Assembly (NCBI GenBank): GCA_022702125.1 | Contig: JAKOND010000021.1 | Span: 1 to 64,000, forward strand | Length of the DNA stretch: 64,000 bases | DNA from: Burkholderiaceae bacterium | Lineage (GTDB): Bacteria; Pseudomonadota; Gammaproteobacteria; Burkholderiales; Burkholderiaceae_C | Reading direction: 5' to 3' | Part shown: positions 48,501 to 57,926 of the stretch, piece after piece | How positions within the stretch are numbered: position 1 is the stretch's first letter | Layout of the letters: each line of letters starts with the position of its first letter | Notes under the pieces: model-generated | What the model was told of the DNA's origin: nothing | Databases searched by the model: none | The model's input: only the letters and a program-made list of their open reading frames with translations | Made by a program: the position numbers and the translations under genes

Positions 48501-48533
48501 AGCGCCGCTCACGCACGAGCGGCGCTTTTTTTT
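48501..48533 (+). terminator. Rho-independent terminator after kdgD
   Basis: Ten-base perfect stem AGCGCCGCTC (48501-48510) with GAGCGGCGCT (48517-48526), loop ACGCAC, followed by T from 48526 to 48533. Confidence 0.95.
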
Positions 48534-48564
48534 ATCCAAAAACAAAATTCCCAGGAGACACGCC

Positions 48565-49014
48565 ATGTTCCGTCGCGCAACGCTCGCCCTCGTCCTCGCC
48601 GCCGGCCTGGCGGGCTGCTCCCCCATGCCCCGGGGCGCCGCCCCGGGCGCGGCGTCCGGCGACGCGGCCGCCGCCGCCGAGAGGCTGCGCCTCGCCATGA
48701 TCGACCCCAGCCGACCGGCGCTCGACGCGCTGGTGGCCGACGACCTGAGCTACGGCCACTCCGGCGGCCGGATCGACACCAAGGCCAGCTTCGTCGCCGA
48801 CCTGCTCGACGGCAAGTCGGACTTCGTCACCATCGCCATCACCGACCAGACCGTGAAGCTGTCGCAGGACGTCGCGGTCATCCGCCACACCCTGACCGGC
48901 CAGACCCTCGACGGCGGCAAGCCCGGCAACGTGACGATCAAGGTGCTGCAGGTCTGGCAGCGGCAGGACGGCCAGTGGCGGCTGCTGGCGCGCCAGGCGG
49001 TGCGTCCGGGCTGA
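48565..49014 (+). CDS. NTF2-like (DUF4440-type) lipoprotein
   Basis: A 149-residue predicted lipoprotein. The signal MFRRATLALVLAAGLAGC ends with a lipobox (LAGC, Cys18), then a short linker leads to an NTF2-like domain (about 38-147): LRLAMIDPSRPALDALVADD, LSYGHSGGRIDTKASFVADL, then VWQRQDGQWRLLARQAV, a cone-shaped fold that often binds small hydrophobic ligands or has lost activity. An AGGAGA site precedes the ATG. The gene follows the kdgD terminator and converges on the amidase. Between them a sequence TTTTATCCAA (48530-48539) resembles the operator of the island to the right. Confidence 0.8.
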   Translation: MFRRATLALVLAAGLAGCSPMPRGAAPGAASGDAAAAAERLRLAMIDPSRPALDALVADDLSYGHSGGRIDTKASFVADLLDGKSDFVTIAITDQTVKLSQDVAVIRHTLTGQTLDGGKPGNVTIKVLQVWQRQDGQWRLLARQAVRPG

Positions 49015-49035
49015 GCGCCCGATCCGCGGGCGGCG

Positions 49036-50490
49036 TCAGGCGATCCGTTCGATCTCCCGCGCGAAGCGCAGCACCCGCGCGTCCTCGTAGCGCGGCGCGA
49101 CCACCTGCAGCCCCACCGGCAGGCCGCGGGTCCGCCCGGCGGGGACCGAGCAGGCCGGCACGCCGCAGTAATTGAACAGCGGCGTGAAGGCGGCATGGCC
49201 CCGGGGGCCGGCGGGCCGGTCGCCGATGACCGGCGGGCCGAGCTGGCCGCGCGGCCAGGCGGTGACCGGCGCCGTGGGGCACAGCAGCAGGTCGTGGTCC
49301 TCGAAGAAGCGGCCGAGCGCGTGGGCGATCCGTTCCCGCAGGCGCAGCGCCCGCGCGATGTCGCCGGGCGCGCAACGCGCGCCCGCCTCGATCTGCACCG
49401 CCAGGTCGGGGTCGATCCGGTCGCGCGCCTCCGCCAGTTGCCGGCCGTAGAGCGCATGCAGACCGCTCTGCTGCAAGGCGATCAGCGGGTATTCGCGCGC
49501 TTCGGGCGGCCAGGGCGGATCGGCGTCCGCGATGTCCCAGCCGGCCGCGCGCAGGGCGTCGACCCGGGCCTGCAGCGTCTCCAGCACGTCCCGGTCGATG
49601 GCGAAATCGCAGCCCAGCCGCGGGCTCCAGGCGATGCGCAGGCCGCGCGGCGGGGAGTCCAGCGGCAGGCCGGCCTCCAGCCCGCAGGCGATCGGCACCC
49701 CGGCCGGGTCGCCCGCGTCGTACCGGGCCAGCAGGTCGTACGCCAGGGCGGCATCGGTCGCGGTGCGGGCCAGGATGCCGATGACCGACAGGCCGTAGTT
49801 GGGCTCCGCGAAGCCCCAGGGATGCGGGACGAGGCCCGGGCTGGGCTTGAAGCCCACCAGGCCGCAGTGCGCGGCGGGCCGGCGGGTGGAGCCGCCCGCG
49901 TCGGTCGCCAGCGCCAGCAGGCCGAGCCCGCGGGCCAGGGCCGCGACGGCGCCGCCGGACGAGCCGCCGGGCGTGAGCGACGCGTCCTGCGGATGGCGCG
50001 TGCTGCCGTACACCAGGTTGTCCGTGACGCCCTTGCAGGCGAACTCCGAGCAGTTGGTGATGCCCAGCACCACCGCGCCGAGCGCGCGCAGCCGGGCGAC
50101 CGCCCAGGCGTCGCGCGGCGCGACGAAGTCCTCGAACAGCAGCGATCCCTGGGTGATGCGGTAGCCCTCCACCCAGAGGTTGTCCTTCACGGTGATCGGC
50201 ACGCCCGCCAGCGGCAGGGTTTCGCCCGCGGCGAGGCGGCGGTCCACCGCGGCGGCTTCCTCCCGCACCCGCGCCGGATCGAACCGGACGATGGCGAGCA
50301 GCGCCGGGTTGAGGGCCTGCACCCGGGCGATGAAGTGCTCCGCCACCGCGGCGGCGCGGAGCCGGCCGTCGCCCACGGCCCGCGCGAGCGCCCGGGCCGA
50401 GCAGTCGTGCAGCGCCTCGGGCACCGGCATGCCCGGCTGCGCTGCCGCGTGGAGCGCATTCGCGCCGGATCGGTCCGGCCCGGCGGTCAT
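49036..50490 (-). CDS. Amidase-signature family hydrolase
   Basis: A 484-residue amidase-signature enzyme that hydrolyses a carboxamide, releasing ammonia or an amine. The catalytic Ser-cisSer-Lys set is visible: Lys102 in ITVKDNL, the Gly/Ser loop TPGGSSGGA (173-181) and nucleophile Ser201 in DAGGSTRRPA. Substrate is unpredictable; relatives include AtzE-like ring-fission amidases, allophanate hydrolase and GatA. No signal peptide is present. The ATG overlaps the racemase-like gene by four bases, and it is the last gene of the minus arm of the island. The product was probably taken from a bulky cyclic ureide or amide made by the upstream enzymes; that is inference. Confidence 0.88.
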   Translation of the reverse strand: MTAGPDRSGANALHAAAQPGMPVPEALHDCSARALARAVGDGRLRAAAVAEHFIARVQALNPALLAIVRFDPARVREEAAAVDRRLAAGETLPLAGVPITVKDNLWVEGYRITQGSLLFEDFVAPRDAWAVARLRALGAVVLGITNCSEFACKGVTDNLVYGSTRHPQDASLTPGGSSGGAVAALARGLGLLALATDAGGSTRRPAAHCGLVGFKPSPGLVPHPWGFAEPNYGLSVIGILARTATDAALAYDLLARYDAGDPAGVPIACGLEAGLPLDSPPRGLRIAWSPRLGCDFAIDRDVLETLQARVDALRAAGWDIADADPPWPPEAREYPLIALQQSGLHALYGRQLAEARDRIDPDLAVQIEAGARCAPGDIARALRLRERIAHALGRFFEDHDLLLCPTAPVTAWPRGQLGPPVIGDRPAGPRGHAAFTPLFNYCGVPACSVPAGRTRGLPVGLQVVAPRYEDARVLRFAREIERIA

Positions 50491-51239
50491 GCGGCGGACC
50501 CCCCCCGGAACAGGCCCGCGAGGGCCGGCGAGACGTCGCTGACGTCGCGGTCCTCCAGCGGCGCCAGGCTGCCCGCGCGGCTGGCCGGCAGTCCCAGGGC
50601 ATGGCGGGCCTCGGCCAGCGCGACGGCGCAGGCCACGCCGTCGATCAGCGGCACGCAAGCGTGCGGCTGCAGGGCGCCGGCCATCGAGGCCATGGCCGCG
50701 CCGGCCAGCAGCACCGCCTCGGCGCCGTCGCGCCGCACCAGGCGCTCGATGCCGGCGAGCACGGCATGGCGCACGGCCGCCGGATCGTCGAAGGTCTGCT
50801 GCGGCGTGACGTCGAGCGCCTCCACGCCCGCCAGCCGCGCGCCCAGCCCGTGCTCCTCCACCAGCGCGCGGTACAGCGGCGCCATCCGCGCGCCGTAGGT
50901 CACGATGCCGATGCGGCCGGCCAGGGTGGCGCCCACCAGCAGCCCGGCCTCGGTCATGCCGATGACCGGGATGTCGAGCAGTTCGCGGCAGGCCCACAGC
51001 GCGCTGTCGAGCGAGACGGCCAGCACGATGGCGTCCGCCTCGCCCGCGTGCTGCGCGGCCAGCTCCAGCACTTCCTGCTGCGCGATCGCGTTCTCGGCGC
51101 GCGAGGCGATGACCCGCGGTCCGCGCCGGCCGGTGACGGCCCGCAGCGCGGTGCCCGGCCGCGCGGCCGCGCGCGCGGCGGCCAGCACCGCGTCGGTCAC
51201 GGCCTGGGTGCGGTTGGGGTTGATCAGCAGCAGTCTCAT
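50487..51239 (-). CDS. Asp/Glu/hydantoin-racemase superfamily protein lacking both catalytic cysteines
   Basis: A 250-residue protein of the Asp/Glu racemase fold, closest in layout to hydantoin and allantoin racemases: MRLLLINPNRTQAVTDAVL at the start, then a family-typical ARELLDIPV-like stretch (here CRELLDIPVIGMTEA). In that family a Cys sits in IACFGDPG and another in LGCAGM. Here the first reads LAVSLDSA (Val75 at the Cys place) and the second LLAGAAM (Gly180 at the Cys place). A two-base racemase mechanism therefore seems impossible. It may be a decarboxylase, isomerase or a non-catalytic binder. It overlaps both neighbours (PuuE-type and amidase genes) by four bases. Confidence 0.82.
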   Translation of the reverse strand: MRLLLINPNRTQAVTDAVLAAARAAARPGTALRAVTGRRGPRVIASRAENAIAQQEVLELAAQHAGEADAIVLAVSLDSALWACRELLDIPVIGMTEAGLLVGATLAGRIGIVTYGARMAPLYRALVEEHGLGARLAGVEALDVTPQQTFDDPAAVRHAVLAGIERLVRRDGAEAVLLAGAAMASMAGALQPHACVPLIDGVACAVALAEARHALGLPASRAGSLAPLEDRDVSDVSPALAGLFRGGSAA

Positions 51240-52177
51240 GCGCGCGCTCCCGCCATGCCGGGCGGCGGCGGCACCGTGGCGCGCCAATGGCGCGCGATCT
51301 GCTCGCGCGTGGCGAGCCAGACGCCTTCGCGGCCCGCGATGCGCTCCACCAGCGCCCGCAGCCCGCCGATGCGTCCGGGCCGGCCGATGATGCGGGTGTG
51401 CAGGCCGATGGACAGCATGCGCGGGGCCTCGCGCGACTCGGCCAGCAGCCAGTCGAAGGCGTCGCCGCAGTAGTCCGCGAAATCCGCGCCGCGCACGAAG
51501 GCGTGGCTGTCGAAGAAGCGCATGTCGTTGGTGTCGAAGCCGTACGGCAGCACCAGGTGGGCCTGCCCGGCCACCTCGCGGTAGAAGGGCAGGTCGTCGT
51601 TGTAGGCGTCGCTGTCGTAGAGGAAGCCGCCGTGCTCCACCAGCAGGCGACGCGTGTTCACCGACGCCGACGACTTGGTGTGCCAGCCCGCCGGCGGGCG
51701 GCCGGTCAGCCGCGCGATGGCGGCCGCGCTGCGCGCGATGCGCTCGCGCTCCTCGTCCACCGGCAGGCCGGCGTGGGATTCCCAGCGCCAGCCGTGGCAG
51801 CAGACCTCGAAGCCCCGGCGCACCGCGTCCTCGGCGATCCAGGGCGTGGCTTCGAGCGCGCGGGCGCAGCAGTTGAGGGTGAGCGGCACGCCGGCCCGCG
51901 CCAGCAGGTCCGCGATGCGCCGGTAGCCCACCCGCGCGCCGTACTCGAAATGGCTCTCCATGCACAGGTCGGGCGCGCCGCGCACCTCGTGCGTGACCTC
52001 GTGGCAGGCCTCGTTGCGCTCGTCGCCGGCCGAGAGCGCGAACTCGGCGCCTTCCTCGATGTTGAGCACGAAGGACACGGCCAGGCCCGCGCCGCCCGGC
52101 CAGCGCATGGCGGGGGCGGCGTCGCCGTAGCCCGCGAAGTCGCGGGGCGGGGAGGAAGGGAATGCGGAAGCGTTCAT
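51236..52177 (-). CDS. PuuE/allantoinase-type polysaccharide-deacetylase-fold hydrolase
   Basis: A 313-residue NodB-fold protein of the PuuE (metal-independent allantoinase)/HpPgdA group. Typical motifs: RWPGGAGLAVSFVLNIEEGA near the start (PuuE proteins have NYEEGGE), MESHFEYGARVGYRRIADLL, FEVCCHGWRWESHAGLP with the conserved His, WHTKSSASVNTRRLLVEHGG and FLYDSDAYNDDLPFYREV. In the purine pathway PuuE hydrolyses allantoin; the family also includes peptidoglycan and cyclic-amide hydrolases. Here it accompanies amidohydrolases and an amidase, so a cyclic ureide or imide is a fair guess. The ATG overlaps the amidohydrolase gene. Confidence 0.85.
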   Translation of the reverse strand: MNASAFPSSPPRDFAGYGDAAPAMRWPGGAGLAVSFVLNIEEGAEFALSAGDERNEACHEVTHEVRGAPDLCMESHFEYGARVGYRRIADLLARAGVPLTLNCCARALEATPWIAEDAVRRGFEVCCHGWRWESHAGLPVDEERERIARSAAAIARLTGRPPAGWHTKSSASVNTRRLLVEHGGFLYDSDAYNDDLPFYREVAGQAHLVLPYGFDTNDMRFFDSHAFVRGADFADYCGDAFDWLLAESREAPRMLSIGLHTRIIGRPGRIGGLRALVERIAGREGVWLATREQIARHWRATVPPPPGMAGARA

Positions 52178-53682
52178 GCGAGGCGCGCCGGGTAGGTGTC
52201 GGGGGCCACCGGCTGCGCCAGGCCCTCGTGGTGGATGCGGTCCATGGCCCGCAGCACCGGGGCCATCTCGGCCTCGGCGGCGGCGTAGCGGGGCAGGAGT
52301 TCGGCGAACTCGCGCTCGATCTCGGCCAGCAGCGCGGCCTCGTCGATGCGGGCCAGGCGGCCGTCGCGCAGCGCGATCTCGCCCCCGACCATCGAGAAGT
52401 CCAGGCCGGCGCCGCGCTCGGCGTAGACCAGCTGGCGCACCGGATCGTTGAGCGGCGCGAAGGTCACGGTGTCGGTGCGGTAGGCCGCCAGGTCGGCGAG
52501 GGCGCCGACGCGGAGGCTGCCCAGCGCGTCGCCGAAACCCAGCGCCCGGCCGCCGGCCAGGGTGCCGGCGTGCAGCGCCTCGTGCGCCGACAGCCAGCGC
52601 GCGGGATCGTCGCCGCGCAGCTTCGACACCGCCGCGGCGCTGCCCAGCACGTTGAGCATGTTGACGGTGACGGTCGAGCAGGAGCCGTCGGAGCCCAGGC
52701 TGACGTTCACGCCCGCGTCGAGCAGCGCGCGCACCGGCTGCACGCCGGAGCCCAGCAGCAGGTTGCTCCAGGGGTTGTGCTGCGCGGTGGCGCCGGCGCG
52801 GGCCAGGGCGTCGATCTCGCGCGGGTTGAGCCAGACCGCGTGGATCAGGCTGGTCGCGGGCTGCAGGAAGCCGATGCGGTCCAGGTACTCGACCATCGGG
52901 CAGCCGTAGAGCCACCGGCCGGTGACGACCTGCAGCCGCGTCTCCTGCACATGGGTGATCACCGGCAGCGCCAGGTCGTCGGCCAGGCCGCGCACCGCGC
53001 GCAGGAAGGGCTCGGTGCAGCGCTGCGGCGCCGAAGCCGACACCAGCACGCCGACGCGGTTCGCCCGCGGGTGGCGCGCGCGCGCCAGGTCGCGCACCAG
53101 CGCCAGCTGGTCCTCGGGCGCGGGGCGCGGCGCGGCGCGCAATTCGGCCGCCAGCGCGGGCGGCACGTGCTTCTCGACGAAGGGGAAGTTGTCGACGATG
53201 GGCTTGTCCATCATCGCGAAGCCGACCAGCGCGCGGATGCCCGCGTCGTCGTAAGCCTGCAGCGCCGCGTCGATGCGTTCGCGGTCGATGGCCGCGCCCA
53301 GGGCGGTGTCGTCCACCAGCGTGGTGCAGCCGGTGCGCAGCGACTCGATCGCGCCGATCATGGTGCGCAGGTAGACCTGCCGCGGCGTCAGCCGGACCGG
53401 CGTGCGGGTGCGCACCAGGTGCATCCACAGCTCCAGCGGCAGGTTCTCGGTGCGTCCGCGCTGGAAGTGCTCGTGCGAATGCTGGTGGCCGTTGACCAGG
53501 CCCGGCACCAGCAGGCGGTGGCCGAGGTCGACGATGCGGTCCGCCGCGCCCAGCGTGCCCGCGGGTTCGATGGCGGCGATGCGGTCGCCCGCGACCAGCA
53601 CGTCGCGCGGCCGGCCGTCGTAGGCGAGCGCATCGCCAAGCAGCACGCGCGCGCCGCGCAGCAGGGTTCGTTTCGGGGTCAT
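52174..53682 (-). CDS. Metal-dependent amidohydrolase 1 (TRZ/ATZ-like)
   Basis: A 502-residue amidohydrolase-superfamily enzyme for deamination or dechlorination-type hydrolysis of heterocycles. Metal ligands are HQH plus more His: VNGHQHSHEHFQRG (His66, His68), VITHVQETRLQ, SLIHAVWLNPREI and GSDGSCSTVT with the catalytic Asp. The N-terminal beta-sandwich part (RGARVLLGDALAYDGRPRDV) and C-terminal GALADLAAYR are usual for the subgroup. The C-terminus is about 50 residues longer than most. Its start is 53 bases after the permease stop, so it belongs to the same minus operon. The second amidohydrolase (59673) is only distantly related. Confidence 0.88.
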   Translation of the reverse strand: MTPKRTLLRGARVLLGDALAYDGRPRDVLVAGDRIAAIEPAGTLGAADRIVDLGHRLLVPGLVNGHQHSHEHFQRGRTENLPLELWMHLVRTRTPVRLTPRQVYLRTMIGAIESLRTGCTTLVDDTALGAAIDRERIDAALQAYDDAGIRALVGFAMMDKPIVDNFPFVEKHVPPALAAELRAAPRPAPEDQLALVRDLARARHPRANRVGVLVSASAPQRCTEPFLRAVRGLADDLALPVITHVQETRLQVVTGRWLYGCPMVEYLDRIGFLQPATSLIHAVWLNPREIDALARAGATAQHNPWSNLLLGSGVQPVRALLDAGVNVSLGSDGSCSTVTVNMLNVLGSAAAVSKLRGDDPARWLSAHEALHAGTLAGGRALGFGDALGSLRVGALADLAAYRTDTVTFAPLNDPVRQLVYAERGAGLDFSMVGGEIALRDGRLARIDEAALLAEIEREFAELLPRYAAAEAEMAPVLRAMDRIHHEGLAQPVAPDTYPARLA

Positions 53683-53735
53683 GGCAGGGTTCCGGCGGGA
53701 GGGGACCGTGGAGGGCGGTGGAAGGGCGGTCGGCG

Positions 53736-54617
53736 TCAGCGCATGTGGCGGGAGATGCCCGCCACCCGCTCCATCGCCACCATCAGCACCACGGTGGCCG
53801 CCACCAGCACGCCCGACACCGCGGCGGCGCGCACGTCCAGGTTCGATTCGATGATGTGCCACATGCGGATCGGCAGCACCTCGCTGCGCGCGTCCGACAG
53901 GAAGAGCGAGACCGCCACGTTGTCGAAGGAGTACATGAAGCCGATGAAGGCCCCGGCCGCGATGCCCGGCCCGATCAGCGGCAGCGTCACCGTGCGGAAG
54001 GCGTACGGCGACGAGGCGCCCAGGGAATGCGCGCTCTCCAGCAGCACGCCGTCCATCTGCGCCAGGCTGGCCGAGGTGGTGCGCAGGATGTAGGGCGTGG
54101 TGATCGCGATGTGGCCCAGCACCAGCGTGCCGAAGGACAGGCCGGTGCCCGCCAGGTTGAACAGCATCAGCAGCGACAGGCCGATGGCCAGCGCCGGCAG
54201 CATCAGCGGCGACAGGAACATCGCCTCCGCCGCGCGGGCCCAGGCCTCGCGCCGCCGGGCCAGCGCCAGCGCGGCCGCCACCGCCAGCACGACCGACACG
54301 GCGGTGGCGCACGCCGCCAGCTTCAGCGACAGCACGAAGGCGTCGACCAGCTCGGGCGAGTCGTTGAACAGCGCCTCGTACCAGCGCGTGGAATAGCCGG
54401 CGGGCGGGAACTTCAGCGAATAGCCGCTGGTGAAGGAGGTGATGACCACGATCACCGTGGGCGCCAGCAGCAGCACCGCCGCCACCAGGCCCAGCAGGCC
54501 GAAGACGCCGCCGAAGGACAGGCGTTCGAGCCGGCCGCCGAGGCGGGCGCGGGCGAGGGGCGGCGCGTCCGCGGCGAAGGCCGCCCGCGGAGCGCCGGAG
54601 ACGAACTGGTCAGGCAT
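53736..54617 (-). CDS. Spermidine/putrescine-type ABC permease (PotC-like)
   Basis: Second permease of a polyamine/opine-type importer, 293 residues with six membrane segments after a 35-residue Ala/Arg-rich cytoplasmic lead. Family features: SFTSGYSLKFPPAGYSTRWY in the loop after helix 1, and the EAA loop LLESAHSLGASSPYAFRTVT near residue 200. The ATG at 54617 overlaps the PotB-like stop by eight bases. Expected to pair with the PotB-like protein and the ATPase at 55475. The solute receptor is encoded on the other strand at 56880. Confidence 0.92.
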   Translation of the reverse strand: MPDQFVSGAPRAAFAADAPPLARARLGGRLERLSFGGVFGLLGLVAAVLLLAPTVIVVITSFTSGYSLKFPPAGYSTRWYEALFNDSPELVDAFVLSLKLAACATAVSVVLAVAAALALARRREAWARAAEAMFLSPLMLPALAIGLSLLMLFNLAGTGLSFGTLVLGHIAITTPYILRTTSASLAQMDGVLLESAHSLGASSPYAFRTVTLPLIGPGIAAGAFIGFMYSFDNVAVSLFLSDARSEVLPIRMWHIIESNLDVRAAAVSGVLVAATVVLMVAMERVAGISRHMR

Positions 54618-55467
54618 GCACGAACCCCTTGCTGCGCCGGCCCAGCGCGTTGATGGCGGCCGCCACGGCCAGCACGCTCGCCAGCAGCAGCATGGCGATG
54701 GCGGCGGCGAACGGATAGTCGTTGGCCTGGATGGCCTGCTGGTACATGTAGAACGGCATGAACATCTGCTGGCCGCCGCCGACCAGCGTCTGGGTGACGA
54801 AGGCGCTGACGCTGGAGGCGAAGACCAGCAGGCTGCCGGCCAGCAGCCCCGGCATGGACAGCGGCAGGGTGACCTGCCGGAAGGTGCGCCAGTGGCCGGC
54901 GCCCAGCGCCAGCGAGGCCTGCCGCAGGTTGCCGTCCAGGTTGGAGAGCACGGTGATGAGCGGCAGCACCATCAGCGGCAGCTCGATCTGCGCCAGCGCG
55001 ACCACCACCGCGCCCGGCGTGTAGAGCAGCTTGAGCGGATCGGCGATGACGCCCAGGTCCAGCAGCACCGTGTTGACGATGCCCTGGCGGCCCAGGATCA
55101 CCACCCAGGCGAAGGTGCGCACCACCGAGCTGGTCAGCAGCGGCAGCAGCACCAGCAGCAGCAGCGGCCCCTGCCAGCGCGCCGGCGCCCGGGTGTAGAG
55201 GTAGGCCAGCGGGAAGCCGAGCGCCAGCGCCAGCAGCGTGACGCGTAGCCCCAGCCACAGCGTGTTGGCCAGGATGCCGAGGTTGAAGCCGTCGCCGAGG
55301 AACTTGGCGTACTGGGCCGGGCCCATGCGGGCCATGGCGGGGTCGTCGTGCAGGCTCACGTAGGCCAGCAGCAGCATCGGCGCCAGCACGAAGGCGAGGA
55401 AGAACAGCGCCAGCGGCAGGCCGAGGGCCAGCGGCGGCGAGAAGCGGGGGGCGGTGGTGGCGGCCAT
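54610..55467 (-). CDS. Spermidine/putrescine-type ABC permease (PotB-like)
   Basis: First permease of the importer, 285 residues with six membrane helices. The start MAATTAPRFSPPLALGLPLA leads into helix 1; GFPLAYLYTRAPARWQGPLL and TSSVVRTFAWVVILGRQGIV are PotB-type loops, and the EAA motif is LRQASLALGAGHWRTFRQVT (about 185-204). The ATG at 55467 starts 7 bases past the ATPase stop (55475), a tight operon junction. A longer open frame extending into the ATPase gene is an artefact. Confidence 0.92.
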   Translation of the reverse strand: MAATTAPRFSPPLALGLPLALFFLAFVLAPMLLLAYVSLHDDPAMARMGPAQYAKFLGDGFNLGILANTLWLGLRVTLLALALGFPLAYLYTRAPARWQGPLLLLVLLPLLTSSVVRTFAWVVILGRQGIVNTVLLDLGVIADPLKLLYTPGAVVVALAQIELPLMVLPLITVLSNLDGNLRQASLALGAGHWRTFRQVTLPLSMPGLLAGSLLVFASSVSAFVTQTLVGGGQQMFMPFYMYQQAIQANDYPFAAAIAMLLLASVLAVAAAINALGRRSKGFVHA

Positions 55468-55474
55468 GGTCGGA

Positions 55475-56566
<1,092 letters not shown>

Positions 56567-56879
56567 GGGAGAGGTCCTTTTCGGCGTGGGCGGCCCGTCG
56601 CCGCAGTCAGGCGTCTCAAGATCCGTGCCACGCCCGGCACAGGACGGCGGCGGGAAAGCCGGAGCCGGGATTGGATACAAAACTAGAGGCAACTGTGTCC
56701 ATCACGGTGCGCGCCGAACCAATCCGGGACATGGCATCCACCGAAACAGTGCGCCGCCCCGCGCTCCGCACCCGGCGGCGGCGGTCCGCGCGGCCCGCGC
56801 CCATTGGCATGGAGCTTGCGCTGAGGCTGCATCCGTCCCGCACCACCCCGGCATCGATGCCCGCACGAAAGGAATCCCC
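56567..56879. other. Divergent control region of the catabolic island
   Basis: This 313-base gap separates the two arms of the island. It contains one operator-like site (TTGGATACAA, 56671-56680) in an AT-richer patch roughly midway, and a GAAAGGAA ribosome site before the plus-strand gene. No gene is seen in it. No perfect -35/-10 pair was found on either strand. Confidence 0.6.
56671..56680. promoter_or_regulatory. Operator-like site 1, TTGGATACAA
   Basis: ATTGGATACAAAAC, with TTG-N4-CAA arms, lies between divergent starts at 56566 and 56880. The same 10-mer recurs in inverted form at 59588 and 61093 and directly at 61171. TTG-N4-CAA arms suit FCD-type GntR regulators, and one is encoded at 58753. 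Confidence 0.65.
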
Positions 56880-57926
56880 ATGAGCCACCCCCTGTCCCGC
56901 CGCCGCCTGCTGCAGGGCGCCGGCGCCGCCTGCCTGACCGGCGCCTCCGGCCTGGTCCCGGCCCAGAACCGCTCCATCTCGGCCACGACCTACCCGGGCG
57001 CGTGGGAGTCCGCCCACCGCGGCATCCTGCTGCCGGCCTTCACCAAGGCCACCGGCGCCTCGGTGAGCCTGGTGCCCTCGCTCGCGGTGGACACCGTCTC
57101 GAAGATCGTCGCCTCCAAGGCCAACCCGCCCTACGACGTGATCATCCTGGACGAGGGCCCCTACCTGGCGGCGCTGCCGCAGGACATCTTCGAGAAGATC
57201 CCGACCGACAAGATGCCCTACCTCAAGGACGTGCCGGCCAAGCTGGTCGATCCGCGCGGCCTGGGCGTCTTCGTGTCCGGGCAGATCATCGGCATCGCTT
57301 ACAACACCGAGAAGATCAAGAACCCGCCGCGCTCCTGGAACGACCTGCTCAAGCCCGAGTACAAGGGCCGCGTGGGCCTGGCCGGCATGGGCTCGACGCT
57401 GATGTCCGCCTGGATGGTGGAGATCGCGCGCCAGAACGGCGGCAGCGAGGAGAATCTGGAGCCGGCCTTCCAGTTCGTGAAGAAGCTGCTGCCCAACGTG
57501 AGCGCGGTCGCCAGCAACCCCGGCTCGCTCGCCACGCTGTTCCAGCAGGGCCAGATCGACATCTCGGTGCACTACAACAACAACATCGGCGACCTGCAGG
57601 CCAAGGGCGTGCCGGTGGCGCTGGCCCGGCCCGACACCGGCTGGATCCACATCAAGAGCGTGATGCACATCGTCAAGAACAGCAAGAACCCCGACCTGGC
57701 CGCCGCCTACATCAACGCGGCCCTGAGCCCCGAGGTGCAGACGAAGATGGCCGCCGCGCCCTACTACGTGGCGCCGGTCAGCGCCAAGGCGGCGTTCAGC
57801 CCGGGCCTGCAGGCCTACGCGAAGAGCATGGCCGAGATCGAGACCATGAACGGCGTCGACTGGGCCAAACTCAACCCGCGCCGCGGCGAGTACATCGACC
57901 GCTTCAACCGGGAGATCCGGGTGTGA
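56880..57926 (+). CDS. Spermidine/putrescine-type periplasmic binding protein (Tat-like signal)
   Basis: Periplasmic receptor of the polyamine/opine-type importer, 348 residues. The signal MSHPLSRRRLLQGAGAACLT contains SRRRLL, a good twin-arginine motif. Mature part: SATTYPGAWESAHRGILLPA, then PYDVIILDEGPYLAALPQDI, VSGQIIGIAYNTEKIKNPPR and SWNDLLKPEYKGRVGL, as in PotD/IdiA-like proteins. It is divergent from the ATPase gene of the same importer, and an operator-like site lies 200 bases upstream. The ligand is unknown; the neighbouring hydrolases suggest a nitrogen compound. The GTG start of the next gene overlaps its TGA stop. Confidence 0.92.
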   Translation: MSHPLSRRRLLQGAGAACLTGASGLVPAQNRSISATTYPGAWESAHRGILLPAFTKATGASVSLVPSLAVDTVSKIVASKANPPYDVIILDEGPYLAALPQDIFEKIPTDKMPYLKDVPAKLVDPRGLGVFVSGQIIGIAYNTEKIKNPPRSWNDLLKPEYKGRVGLAGMGSTLMSAWMVEIARQNGGSEENLEPAFQFVKKLLPNVSAVASNPGSLATLFQQGQIDISVHYNNNIGDLQAKGVPVALARPDTGWIHIKSVMHIVKNSKNPDLAAAYINAALSPEVQTKMAAAPYYVAPVSAKAAFSPGLQAYAKSMAEIETMNGVDWAKLNPRRGEYIDRFNREIRV

